NCBI RefSeq assembly: GCF_023101765.2 | Contig: NC_064237.1 | Coordinates: 12,382,199-12,446,198 of the forward strand | Reading direction: 5' to 3' | DNA from: Spodoptera frugiperda | Taxonomy: Eukaryota; Arthropoda; Insecta; Lepidoptera; Noctuidae | Length of the DNA stretch: 64,000 bases | Shown: in pieces, positions 12,501 to 27,500 of the stretch | Position numbering within the stretch: the first letter of the stretch is position 1 | How the letters are laid out: the number at the start of each line of letters is the position of its first letter | Position numbers and translations under genes: made by a program | The notes under the pieces: generated by a model | What the model was told of the DNA's origin: nothing | What the model saw: the letters and a program-made list of their open reading frames with translations, nothing else | Databases searched by the model: none

Positions 12501-15500
12501 CTTGTGAAAAATAAAGCACAGGTAACTTTAAAAGACCATAATACGAGTATACTACTTAACATCAATTTAACGATATTTAAAAAGAGTCATTATTACTATG
12601 AGCCATAAATATCTATTTTATACGACAATAAACTGAAAGGTCAGTAAAAATATAAGACACTATAAAACTGCTGTTTCTCCTTTATTAAGGACGCGTTAAT
12701 TTTACTAGGATATTTTTAGAAAATGTTTTACTTGGTCGCATCCTGACGATTGTTGTGGTTTAAGTGAAAAGCGAGGAGCGATTTATAAAAAAAGAAAATA
12801 ATACTATACACTGCTTAGCGTTCAATAAAGTGACTCGTAAGTCGTAACTAGGCACTTGACAACTCTAGAAAAGTCGGAATTTCATTGGGCTAATTGTTTC
12901 TATCCCTGGATAAGATATTTTTAAATTTTGAAATTGTCAGCATGAAATTTAGGTTTCATACTAATAAACCCATGACTATTAGGCGTTCTGAAGTAGAGAT
13001 CGCGTATAGGCAAACATAATTTTGGACGTCCTCCGTAATGAAACCCGCTGTGTGATTGGCAGTGGTTGGTTGCAAGGAACCGAAGAGCTGAAGATCGGAG
13101 CTTAACGCCGTACTCAAATTTATTTATTGGTTACTTAACCCAGTCCTTCTCGTAACATCTCAGAGTACGGCAGTTAGTGGAATACTATTGAAGTGGTCTC
13201 TGTTCAGTTGTGTACGAAAATGAAGTAATTAGGATGAAAGCGTTAGGCACACCTGTTGTATGTAGTTTGTAAATCGCTTCATCTTATGCCACACAGTAAT
13301 TTTGCAAGATTGTAAGTAAACTAGTAATTTCGCTAGATACCGAAGCTACTGCTTAATATAGGGCGGTAAGTGACTCACTAAGTGCGGACATTAAGTGCTG
13401 CTCGCTTGATCTTTATTTACACACTTTGTTGGGAAAAATGTTTGCCAAGTAATTTTTACTTTCTTTGAAAATTGCTGTGACTTTGTAGGGATGCAATTCT
13501 TGATTAACTTTTTGCTAATAATTGACTGTTTCTTTGGGTTAAATTTTCTGGTAGAGCCAAGTTTCATGAAATGGTATTTCAGGTTTTAGATAAAATATCA
13601 GTAATAGTTAGATAGGGTGGATGACTAGTTTTTATTGCAATGCCCGTCTGTTTGATTATTTTAAAATATTAGACACGTTTTTTATTTTCTTACGGAAACA
13701 AATACTTTCGAAAATATATCGATTTGAAATATTGCTCCAACTCCTAAACTTTGATTTGTTTTATCTAAGTATTGTTATCTTATATGACAAAATAAGGAAT
13801 GCGTATCTAATATTTTTTCATTATCTAACTGACGAACTATAGATTTTAAATTAACATACCCGTCATCATCTTTATTGTACCTGTTGTATGGCAATATGGT
13901 CACTCCAAATTATATGGGACTTACAATAAACTGGGACAGAAAGTGTACTTAAAACTACCTTTACCATTTACCGAGAGACGGTATATTTTTTGCAAACACA
14001 GATACCGATCGGGGTTAAGTATAAATACTTATAATCTTTCAAAAGTACTTTATAATGTGATGTTGTAAAAAAAATAAGGAAGTCGGAATTGCTTTTGTGA
14101 TACAGATTGATACATTTATTGGTAGGAAGTGAATCGTCTTATCATTTTGACAAATTATTTTATGACTTTTTATATTTTATAACTTTTTAAGTAACTGCGC
14201 AAATTGCACAACATTTAGACTAAATAATTAAAATTGGAGTGTCTGTTTGTAATATTGAAATAACCGCTTTTTACTACATGCATTTTAATATACATACGAT
14301 ACATACACCAAAATAATCTTTTTTACAATTTTTGTCTACCTATCCGAGTGTTTGTTCCGGCTTATCTCTGAAATCGCTAGACTGATTTTGATGGGATTTT
14401 TATTGGCAGGTAGCTGATGTATTAAGGAGTAACTTTTGCTAGATTTATTTCAGAAAATTGAAAAAAAAGTAATTTTCTAAAATTCTAAGCTGACGAAGTT
14501 GCGCGAAAAATTGCATTATTTAGCATCAGCTAGTAATTAACAAATACTGTTACAAAATTATAGGAAGTAGATATTATTATAATAAGTACCTAATGGATTT
14601 GTGCTTCCCTTTAGTATATGGGAGGAACATCCCAAATATTATTTTTTTGTTGATAAAAATCATGGCCATAGATACAAAAGTAATTCGTTCACAGATTAAA
14701 AAAGAGGAAGTGTGATACATTTTTTTTTCGCGAAAACCGCAAATTGATGATAAAATAATATTATCAGTACTTAGGCAATGCCTACCTATTATTGTAGATA
14801 ACAAACAATGACTAACTTGTTATGTAATTCGCTCGTCATAATCCTGGCCTAGTTTTATGACAAATAGTTAATTGGTAGATAAGATTAGGAAGGGTTCACC
14901 AAAATAGGAAAGAAATGTTGGAAATGAGGAAAAACTTCCACTAATTACTTATCATGATCATAATTGTAACATTACCGCTTATTGTCCCAAGAAGTAGGCA
15001 AATGTGCACATAAACTATGCACTACTCATCTTTAACCAGATATGTCATAAGTTCCAAACAGAGCGACTCTAATTGCCTACACTCTATTCTAGTAACGAAC
15101 TAGAGATTCTAATCCTCATTTAGGACTTCTGTTATTTGGAAAATCAAAAAATGAGCAGATTTCAAACTTATAATTAGAAATTATAAGACCAGTTTTCCTC
15201 ACGATGTTTTCCTTCGACGTTTGTGGATGTGTTTAAATAATCTTAGGATGTACATGAAAATCAAAAAATGTCATATTGGTACTTTGACTTTGGTAGGTTT
15301 TGAACCCTCATGCATAAGAAGCTGGCGTGTTAAACCTCCGGGCCACCACGACATCTGGTTGATGTCTACTGGTTGGTAATTAAGGTAATAATGATCTTAC
15401 CTTGGAAAAGACAGTCGAAGATCAGCTCTGAGCTTGGTCAGCAGCTCACTGGGTGTTCCAAACTGACGGAGGGTCATTTCTTCACCTACACCCAAGCATG

Positions 15501-18500
15501 GATTCCTGTAAATGATAATAAAGTATGGCAATGAAAATAATCTCCTATGTATAAGTTTCCGTAAATGCGATTTTGGCAACTTAACTACTTAGTTTACATA
15601 TTTTGTTATAAGGAGCAACTGGTTTTATTTCTATTCATTTACATATTTTTTCTTATAACTGAAATAACTGGGCAACTGGCTGTCGTGCAACGTGTTACGG
15701 GTCCGATTCCCGTATGGAGCTCTTTTTGTGATCCACAAATTGTTGTTTCTGGTCTGGCTGTCATGTGCATGTGAAATTGTATGTTTGTAAACGCACCCAC
15801 AACACAGGAGAAAATCCTAATGTGAGGCAACGTTTGCCTAAAACTATATCATTTATTGTAGGATACATAATCATATTATTTATAATAACAATAATAAATA
15901 AAAAAGGAAAAAAATCCAAAGATATTAAGAAGATGCTAAATGTTCGAGTTGTCAACTCAACCAATACCAAAACTTTTTGCTAATGGCGTTTCTTACCTAA
16001 CATTTTCAAAACAGTTTTTTTAATGATTCTCTTTTATAATATAGGCATTTGTTTCCTCATTACAAAGAGACTGATACAATGCTGTCCACCTGTAGAAAGT
16101 CCGGGAAGTGGGTAATTGTTGTATACTTACAGTAATATTAGTGTGATGTTGGCACTCAACTCGCGCTCGCTAATGACTTTCTTGTTTAAAAGAACTTTCA
16201 TCCGCTTTCGGTGTAAGATGTGACATTATTTTATCGTTATGTGACATCAAATTTTGAGTGAGATTTTGGAAAATCGTTGTTAATGTGAAAGAATTAATTT
16301 TTATTTCGAAAGGGACTTCCTTCTTTAATTAATGTTGTGGATCATGTGATTAATACAAATTTCTTCTCTTTGTATGAGAAGAAGAATAATTCATAATTGA
16401 TTTTCAAATTGTACGTGTATAGGTCTTAAATTACTAAACTGAATTGGATGATGTATTTTTCATCAAGTTTTTTTATTATTAAGCCAAATTTTGGATGAAT
16501 GACTAATTCAACATATTCGTCGGGAATTTATGAATATGGAAAATAATGTAATAATTAACCTTTAACGTAATACCTACATAGACATTTAATTACTAGGCAA
16601 AGCTGTTAGTTAATTTTAAATTGGTTATTCAGAAATGAGACACAATACGTGCTGATTGATGCTAGGTCTTAAATATTACCTGAAGTCCTTGCTACCCTGG
16701 TTGGGCAGTGTCCTGGACTTGTTGGCGTCCTGTCCAGCCTCCAGGTCGTACAGACTGGCACCGCCTGTCTTCTTGCCCCATTTCTTCAAAGAAGTCGCGT
16801 AATCCTCGGGATTGTAGATTGGAGGGCGTTGCTTGTCCTGCGAAAATAGAGAAAAAGCATGTTAGAAATATATGGCAGTGATTCAACATAATTAAAAGCT
16901 TTTTAATCTATTAAGGAGTAGGTTATAGATGCATCCAAATATTCAATGCAACCTCTATTATTCATCAGTGACGTTAAAAGTACAGTGTAATAAAGGAGTA
17001 GTCTATTTCTATTATCGCTCAGCGCAACTCAGTATATACATTTAAGTGTGGTAGAGCCACGCTTTGACACAGAAAACCGACGTGAAACATCACTTGCGCT
17101 GTGTGAGTGAGGATATCGGAGACCCAATTACCTCAACAACCCTTGATTTCGTCGGCGTCGGCGATTGATTACCATCAGGTGATCCGTCTGCTCGTTTACC
17201 GACTTATACCATAAAAACTCCAAACTCTATGGTGTATCGAATATATTTTAGAAAAACCAATATACCTTAAACAGACTTTGGAAATAGAACACAATATCCC
17301 TTGCTCTGTAGTCGCATTTAAAATCACTCGTCCAACAATGCAGTCACTGACTCAAGTAGCGTTTGCACATTTAAATAGGTAAACGACCTCACAAGATGGT
17401 GTTTACAACTTCCCATGGTGTTACCATAACCACAACAATGGTAGAACATGGAAGCTTTTTATTTTATGTAATAAGTACAAATTGTTTTAATTCCAGCACA
17501 ATGGCGCCCTACAGAACAATTATGTGTAAATTATTGCGGATTGTGGGAACATTGGGCTATGTAATGCTTGCCCGACAAGATCTTTGATGGGGGAGATAGG
17601 ACGGTGTAAGTATATGAGCTTTGATTCCCAGTTTAATCACAATATTAAAGACAGAATAAAATAACTAAAAATCTTATTAAAACTCTATAATTATACATGA
17701 CTAATACATATTCCCGGTGAAGCTAGTGACCTTAAGAATTGGGGCGAACGCCCGCGCGTCAAAGAGCCATCAGATCACCACAGATGGGGTCCAGTAGAGC
17801 TGATACCCCAAATAAAGCCGCGGAAGACGTAACGGGTTGCCGAAGCTCCGGGTCAAAGAGCAAGAGTAGAAACAAAAAAATTTTAGTCAGTAAGAATCAG
17901 ACACTCCCTTTCGCCTCGCCCAAGGTGTGAGGAATCATCGAATGATTTTCCCTTTTAGAAAATAAGGGATATTATCTAGTTCAACATATTATATTAACAC
18001 ATTGAACGCCGTGGTGGTCACCGGTGACCGACGTTAGCGGAGGATTTGCCTTCAACAGATTTCTATAGGCAGTCAAAGACTTAAGAACCAGTAACAATCA
18101 ACTGCTGGATTATGGGCCTCCTTTTCATTGGAGAGTTAATTATTATTTCAGTTCACGAGTTAGATTCGTGTTACAGATATAAAATCGGATCTAGATATTG
18201 CAATCAGTCTAGCCTAGCTCCTGATTAGATCAAATAGACAAAATAGAAGCTAGACAAAACACTAGATGTAGAGCAGCTGATAAATAGGAATTGTTTATTT
18301 AAGTGCTTCATTAAAATAATGTGTTTTATTCTATTGTTATGTATTAAAATAACGCTATTATGTATGTATTTTTTTAAACGTTTCCTCATTTTAGGTTGTT
18401 CTCCTGCGCCGGGTGTACGTTTACAAACATACTATTTCACACACATGATACCCAAACCCGAAACAACAATTTGTGGATCATATAAAGTGTTACTTCGTGC

Positions 18501-21500
18501 GAGAATCGAACCTGTTAAACGTTGCACGGTACCCAGCCATCGCGCCAAACGCGCAGTAAATATGACTAAATAATAAATATGGGTTAACAGTTTTGATCCA
18601 CCACCTTTAAAAGCATTTTGCTCGATCTGAGGTTAAAACCAAGACGGTATTTAGTAGTCACGTTAACTAACAAGCCAGAAAAGCAAAAAATTTACCTCTA
18701 TAATTAAACAAATCTACGTTACGTTTGAAACACTTTCTCAAAATGTAACGTATTATTAGATTACGTTACACGACTAGGTACACGTAGTTGTAACGTAACT
18801 ACTATTTTGACGCACCGTACAATTAAGATGGTGCGTGTTTTTCAAAATAACTATTGTTTTATTATTGTAGGCTGTATTTAAATAAGAAATTGAGTTGTTA
18901 GAGGTGATGTAAGTTTGTGTAATGTGTCTGAAGGTGCTATAAAAGTGGTGTTTAATAATATAGAAGATGAATGTTTGAAGGAGTTAGATAAAGGTTTGTA
19001 TTGTTACAGTTATGTAATGTGTCGACTACTTTGTAGTGTAGGCTACATTACATTATGGACGAGGCTATTGCCTTACTTTGGGTTTGACAGAAAATAAAGA
19101 ACAATTAAAGACAACTTCACTTTAGACACGTAGAAAGAATAGATGAAAGCAGATTTACGAAAGAAGGCGGATATGAATGGGACCGGCGGCGACGCTCTAG
19201 TCGGATATATGTATAGCGACTAGATTGGCGATATAGGGCCAAATTAAAACTACCCTTAACCGACGAGCATGCATGAAAATACTGGTGATTGTTAATCTTT
19301 GTCTTCACCATTTCTTTTAATCATTGGTACACGGTAAACGGACTCGTAGCTAATTGACGTTCCATGTGTCTCTGCCTACCATGGAAAGATGCAGTGCTAT
19401 GGATGGCTACTATCGATATATATGCATACTAGAGCTTCAGAACCTCGCAAGAATATATTCGCGAGTACTCATTGCAATACGATCATGATTAGTTTCACAC
19501 AAAGGTACTTACAATCTTCGAAGCATAGCTTTAGGATAGCATATCTCTGGTGGAAAACCATTCTTATTCCTAACGACGGCAAAAACTTTTTGTAGGTTAA
19601 GTAGCGTTTATTGTGTTTGTGCCATGGATGGGTGATCATCCTTCACACACTTTTAATAGTGTCATGAATGTATGGATGGATGAAGGTTTATACCTTGTGT
19701 AGGTAAATTACATTAATTTTGTGAGAAATGAGTATGAGCCTCTAGCATGGTTGAAACTAGTAGAGTTCCTCGTGAAATAGTTACGTGATGATAACATTAT
19801 ACATTGGTGTAATGTAGGTACACTAAATCCAGACTAAATGTTGTTAATGAGTTTGAGAATTGAGAAACTCTACATTATTATACCTATACTTTATACCTAA
19901 ACGAGGATCAGAAACAAAACAATTAAGTGATCAATTTGAAAACTTGAAAAAAAAAGAATAGTTATACCATTTGTGGTCTCTCCTTAATCCCACCTTAATC
20001 CCATGAAACAAAAGCAAATTTTCATTAAACCACAATAAAAAAAATAAACCAAAAACTCACACCATAACATAAACAAAAGAAATATAAACGTTGTAAAACT
20101 AAAAGCTACACAAAAATGAACAATAATTCTCATGTCAATGGCAATCCGTCATGTTACATAGGATGTAACAATTTTTGTTATATCATAACGTTACCTAAGA
20201 AAGATAATTAATTTAGATTACGATTTATGTCTCAATGGGTGATTAATTAGCTAAGAATATTTTTTTTAGGAAACATCTTTCTTTGAGGAAGTCTGAAATA
20301 GTGTTTTATGACTTACTTTTTTATGATATAACCCGGTAAACGAGCTGACAGGTCACCTAATGATAAGCAATCGCCGCCGCCTTTAGATACCCGAAACACG
20401 TAGTACTTAGTTTGATTCCTATTTTGAACTTTGTTCTACGTCTGACATCCGATCCGATTACAACTTCAGGTCTACATAAATTAATTAAAAACACCGGTTT
20501 ACTAACTTGCTCAAAAGCTCTACTAGTTTCGAGTCACAGAGGGACTCTTAACTATGAGCAGCGTGTGCAGACGCGGTGACGTCACGCAGCCTACGTGAGT
20601 AAACCAGTGTTATAATTAATTTAGTATGTCTCACGATAGTTATAACAAAAATATCAGGTCTAAATGTCCAACAGCCGCTCTTCCAACCACTACACCAAAG
20701 AGACTGCATAAAATACTTGTATCTTACAAAGTAACGTGCCAACCTACTTTACCAGACAGTATCCAGTTTTGCCAGATCATCTGGAATACAGTTAGCACTG
20801 TCTGTCAACTGACTTTGGTGACCTACTTTTTAGGTTAGTATTTAAACATTCCTTTGAACATACCTCTGCCGACTCCATTTATTTTAGTGAATTTGAACGC
20901 TACAAAATACCAATTACACTACTCAATCCATTATAAAAATTGAAAAGAGAAGAAATATATACAAAAATTATACAATTATTATCATTCATTAATCTCTTTC
21001 GCAAAACTAAGCATTCCGACAATTTTTGACGTTGGATGCTTAGCATGCTCTTCTTCATAACCACGAAATATTATAGTGTTATTGACCATGTCAGTATAAA
21101 CTAAAAATGACTATTAAGGGCTATTTATTTTTTTAATTCCGGGATGACCAAATGAGAAGCTATATTGTGATTAAACTACGCTCTAAGTGACTCGACTCAT
21201 ATAGGGCTAATTCATAGATCAATATTTGTTTAATTAACTATTTTTATAGCAAAACACTATTTATTCATCTAGCTTCACTTGGGTATCAAACCCGAAATCT
21301 TGTGAAAGTCATACCTACACATAACAGTACTGCACTAGGTAAGTACTCAGTAATATGAAAATGACATAAAAACGTTAATTACGTAAATAATTCAGGAATT
21401 CATTGCGCATTAATTGTTTGAAAGAAAGTTATTGAGTTCAACAAACGGACCACGCTTTATGTCCAGCTGTTTTACGTGTGGTACAAGTGATGAGATCATG

Positions 21501-24500
21501 CACCAGATTACAAATAATTCATACTAAGATTTTTATACTCACGTAATATTTAGTAAAATGTTTTGTGGTTCTAAATAATTGTGTTTATTGTAATTATATT
21601 TCATGATCTTGATATCATTGTCGTACCTAGCAAGCAAAGCTATGGTGTCATAAAACAAGCTGTGTTCAACCCATGTTTTAAGACCGGAATAATCATAGCT
21701 TGATTTCGAAGTTTCCTTATTTATTGAAATTTTATTGAAAGTGTTTTAATTTATAATCGATTATTAATGAAAACAAACATTTCATAGCATATTGCGAAGT
21801 CTAATTAATAAGACTCTTGCAACAATTAATTTCAAACAAACAAGGATAATACAAAAATAGTTTCAAAGATTTCAATCAACAATCTAGATACTTCTATTTA
21901 CAACTAATTACGTCTAAAAATAAACTTGATTAGCAAAATACTGTCTGTTGATTGCAATCTTAATCAGTTCTAAGTATCGTTCTAGGATTAGGACAAAAAT
22001 TATATTGTTATCGCCATGAAAATCAAGATAAAAATCCATTTAAGTAATGATTGGCACAAAAATCCCCTGCATTCTTGACAACTCTTTGTTTAAAGTTACA
22101 CTGTGATGATCATATCAATCAAATGCATTACGAGTAATTTAGATTAATCATGATAATTTGATCATTCTAATTAAATGATCGAATGTGTGATAAAATAATA
22201 AGAAGATTATTTTGACAAAATATTTAACAAACAAATGTTGTTACATAACCTCTCTCATTGCATACATGAAACATTAAATACTAATCAAAAGAATCAAAAG
22301 TGTCGTGAATCGTTTACAAACATACAATTTGACATACACAATACACATTAAACCCTGACCCAAAACAACAATTTGTGGATGACACAAAGAGTTGCTCCGT
22401 GCGGGAATCGAACCTGTTGCCAGACACGCGATCGAAGGATAACATAAAAAAAGCCCATCTTCATAAGTACCTGTATCATAAAAACATTAAAACGAATCGC
22501 TACAGCGTATCACTTGGACCAATCGCGGAAAAAAATGTAAACTCCGTATGATATAAATAAAACAGTAACAAACGTGTCGAGATCGCAATCGACCGGTAGT
22601 CGGCGACTCGGAAATGTACGAGTTTACTTGTTACGGATGGTAAATGCTATTGTTTTTAAATAGTTTCTGGTACGCAAGCAAAGCCGTGTGATGACAGCAG
22701 AGTAGAATGCATTTGACACCGACTACGTTTACCGTGGGTATTGCTAGAGTCGACTAAGGTACTATATATTATGTATAGATAAGAAATAAGCACTCTCTGA
22801 TATACTTGAACCATTTAAGTTACGATGTTTGGCCTGCCAAGCGTGGAGAACTCTTTTGTAAACTGACAATCTAGTCCATTGGATTCTGATCCAGAACTAC
22901 GGACTACCTAGCAGGTTTACCGGGGCTCCGGCTCTAAAAGCAGGAGTAGGAACGGGGTGGTTTTTAGTAAGCAATAACACTCTCTCGCCTCGCCCAAGAA
23001 GAGAGAAGTCATTGTATGATTCATATATTACACATGATACATACATAGTCATAATTCACAATTAAAAATATTTAGGTTTAGCAAAGAATGGTAGCTGTCT
23101 AGACTTTATGATATCTATGTGTATAAAGCCTTCAGAAATACCAAATCGAAAATCCAATAATCCTTTGCCTGACACCATGTGTTAAAAGATAAGAATAACT
23201 TTCATAAAAGTAAACATACGTGTTATGTTAAGTAGATATTAATTATTGTCCAGACAGTATTATCAATTATGACAATTATCAACGCAATCAATTTAATGAC
23301 GAAACATTTCAGCCACACATATCGTGCCAAATAATTATAGGACACGTTCGTCAAGTTTCATAATAAGTGACATTCAATTGTGTATTGACAAATTATGACA
23401 CTTACTTGTCTTACTCAAGTCACATGAAGTATCAAATTATTTCGCTTAAAGTTCAAACATGATAATTACGCAACTTTATTAGCGTGACATACGCGTTTGA
23501 TAGCTCATAATTTACTAGTTGTATCAGAAGTTTAGTGACTATTAAACAGCCATGAGATGCTTTAAAAACCTAACCTAAATTAGAATCGTGTGTGCTCAAC
23601 CAATTCCTTCATAAGAACCCCCATCTTCTAGCCCTAGCCTATGCTAATTAAAAAGGCTTGATGTGTATTAGGGTGCTTGTCCACCAAAAATATGCTATGC
23701 TACGTTGATGTGGATACGTTTGGCTTCCACCAATCATATTCATTGATACACATAGCTTAGCATTGATGGAAACGGACTCAGCTAAGCTATGTTTTTATAC
23801 AAGATGTGTGCTATGGATGTGTGCAATGCTTTGAACGAGTGCTATGACTGTGTGCTATGGATGGCATCTCTACTTTCAATACATTGCATCCCCTGGCTGT
23901 GCATCTACCTCGTGGGGTGGCACATCTGCATAGCAACATCTTACTCGCACCGCTGCATAGCTTAGTATCAGTCGAAAAGCACTTTTATATTTTGAGATGC
24001 CTTTCCTCTTAATAGTTTACTCCTTAACCAGTTATCACATAAGATAACAATTGGAACAGTTCATCATGTAATGCTAAGAAAATGTTCTAGCAGCACTTCT
24101 AACGGTTATGTCTAACTATGATCAGATAATCCCATAACAAGAAAACGAGTGAACAAAAATTTTAAATAATGTTCTTTGTAGGGAAAAACTGAGATATTTT
24201 CTCACATTACACCCAGCGCCATAAAGACAGGTGACATACAACGCCGACCAACCAACATTTACAGTTAATTTTGCGTCTAATTTCTATTTCTGCGCCTTAA
24301 TGCTTTCTCTTAAGGTGCAAATTACGATGAATTATAGTTTCTAAACTGTAATTTTAAAGTTGTAATTTGGTGCGCTATTGTTGCGAAAATATTGCGATGT
24401 GAAATGGCGTTTGATTTAATTCTTAGAATTCTATTCTTTTGTTTTTAAGGAATGTATCTTTTCAGATATTGGGAAAAAGTATTTCTTTAATATTAAACGC

Positions 24501-27500
24501 ACTGCATAAAAATTCGGTTGACTCGGTGGCTGGGCAACCCGGATCCCGAGCAACGGGTAGCGGGTTCGATTACCTCGCGCAGTAACAGAATCTTTGATTG
24601 ATCCACAAATTCTTGCTTTGTGTTTGGGTGTTATATCTATGTGTATATGAAATTGTATGTTATTTTTTTATGTATACCTGGGCTGTACACTGTAGAATAG
24701 AGTTTCTCTAGTATTATATTATTAAACTAAATTATTCCAATGGAATTAAAAATGTATAATATGGATTCTGACTCATTAACTATTCGAAATAAGACAACAA
24801 GCTTGACAAGAAGCTTTTTCACACACAATTCCTTTTTAACCCAAGAAACTAAGTTGACACCTCTGTCTGCATACATTAATCTATGTTTTGCGTACGCGCA
24901 TGAAATATTGCGTTCATTAATTCGACGAGAAAAACTGTTCACAAGCATTATGTAATGTGATACCTCTGTCTTTTTACTCTACTCTGTGGAGAGTGGAGGT
25001 GGCAGTTTTGTGCAGGATTATATAGTTTTAATTTTTCAATATTTAATTATTTATCATTAACAGCAGCTCGTGAAAGTCCACTGCTGATTTATAGGCATCC
25101 CCTATATAATAGGGGATACCCACAATCTCATGGGCTGGATTTGACCCGAAATACCAGGGGCGTTACAAGTGCTGAGGTTTAGGAATTTGATAATTGTGGG
25201 GGACTTGGAGAATGGGAGTTTGGAGGAGTGTAATTAGGCCTTGGGTTTAGAAGAAAAATAATTATAAAAAATAATTAGAAAAATAATTAGTGATTCGAAG
25301 AAAATTTTGTATTTGTATTAATTAAGTTTTCCTAAGAAAATGCATAAGACGGAAACTATAAACTATCATTTTGACAGAACGTGCAATTACATAAGTCAAG
25401 CCATACTTATGTATTATTATATAATAAACAGTAAATAAACATAACAACACTCCTTTTCTTGGAAGGTATCAGCAGATGTGTACTAACTACGCCCACTTTT
25501 TATAGTTCTTCTCTAATTTATAAATAAGCCAACTGCAATAATATGGTTCCCAGTGAGGCTTGAAACTTGTCGTGTATTCAATCAAGGATGCGTTGGGTAG
25601 GACCTTCGGTCAAACACAATTATTTTTTCAACTTTTAGTCCAATAAAATTGGTATTAAAATATGCAATCATATTTTCAGTAATTGATTTGACTACAATAC
25701 ATAATCTACACTAATATATAAACCTGTAGATTGTGTGTGAACGAATTTTGTGTTAAAGCCGTAGAGCTGCAAACAGCCTAACGGGTTACTGAGGCTCCTA
25801 GTAGGAACGAGGTTTTAGGCAGTAAGAGTCTGACACTCCTCTGTCCTCACCTAAGGCGGGAGAAGTCAATAGATGATGTTAAAAAAACGGCTATATAAAA
25901 CATCACGCTACGATCAATAGGAGTCAAGCAGAGAAGGCGAAAGCGCACGGCAGGAGCTACTTTAATCCTATAGAAGTATACTATTTGTCTGAAGAAACTA
26001 TGACATATTAACTCACAACTCAATCCTTAAGAAAACGTTATAGATATCTATTAATAGAAAAATATCTTATTATTTGTTTCATGCTGAGATGGAAAGCTGA
26101 GATACGCTGTGAGGCTGACACTAAAACTAAACCTTCCTTCCTCAGTCATAACAATATGTTCATACAAATTTAATGTATATCTCATAGTTAATATGTTATG
26201 GACAATAACTGTCACGTTTGCCCTGCTACTATTTAATTTATAACGAGTCGTTCGCACGCTCTCATTTTCTGCGAGTTTTTGTTAATTTCGACACGCGAAC
26301 AGAATCATGTCTACTAACAAAATTAATGTTTGTGAACTACAATTGTTACTAGATTTAGAAGATGGTAATTGTATGGAAAGAAAGACACGTGAAATAATAA
26401 AGAAAGTTAAATAATTAATGACTGTAAGACATTGTATGTAAGAACTGGGAAAGATTTATGTTTATAACTCAAAGAGCCATCAGACCACCACAGATGAGGC
26501 CCAGTAGAGCTGATGCCTGATCCGGAGCTGCGGACTACCTAGCGGGTTTACCGTGGCTCCTGCTCGAAAAGCAGGAGTAGGAACGGGGTGGTTTTTAGTC
26601 AGTAAGAGTCTAACACTGCCTCTCGCTTCTGTCAAAGCAGGAGAAGACATTAGATAACCTTCCACGAAAAAAAAAATCTTAAATTTTTGGTTGTGTCGTG
26701 TCCTAAGTAAGGTCCAAATTTTATTTACATGTTTTAGAAAAAGGACTAGCCCAAATTAAAATGTCTAACTCAAATTGAAAAAAATAATACAGCGTGATAT
26801 AGCATATATTATATTACTTGTCTAGAGGTCTAAGACACATTTGTATTAAATTGAGAACGAAGCACAATAATTTATAAGCGAACATCAAAATTGATTCAGC
26901 CAAACGCTAGATAATTGAGGTTTAAACTGGGAATCTCCAATTTAAAATCTCCAAGTCGATAAAAAACTGTACTATACTAATGTCTAAAATATGGAGCTAA
27001 AAGTAGTCATTACAGAATTTAGAGCACTAGACATTCTAGACAATTGCACGCTTCTTGAGACATAGATCGCATGCTTCGCAGCCATGAGTCTGATGAAGCC
27101 ATGTTCAGCTATAGGCGTTATTGGACTGGAGATGTTGTTTCGCCTTAGGTTTAGCTTTAATTGTGATTTATATTATGTTTATATGTGTGACTGTCTCGTT
27201 ATTAAACTGATTGTTGTTGTCATTGGTTAAAATGGGTCTCGAGAGTGACTGCCGATCAAAGGGACTCGGATACTTTCGGATTTTAGAAAACAAATCTATA
27301 ACTCCATCGCCGTGCTGGTGAAAAGTAGGTGTGATATTGTATTCATACGCATCTTTGTTTATGTTAAGGTATTATATTTTACTTCTTTACTAACTATTTG
27401 GCGTTTCTAAGATTCTTGAAAACCAATAAATTATCCAATTAATTAGTTTTATATGTATTATATTTTCAAAACCCAACGAATCTAAATGAAAATCGATACA

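Larger units (their letters stand above)
11542..15400. other. mwh intron (3.9 kb)
   Basis: This is the intron between coding exons 15401-15505 and 11392-11541. It contains a Helitron-like or RTE-like remnant at about 12185-12375, another at about 14215-14465, and a SINE at 15160-15355. The remainder is AT-rich with no open frame I would defend. Confidence 0.5.

Noticed and set aside
24515..24600. tRNA gene candidates (also at 15668, 28542, 31130, 50795, 57840)
   Set aside because: They have A- and B-box-like motifs but no closing acceptor stem, and each continues into the same non-tRNA body repeated elsewhere. They are SINE heads.
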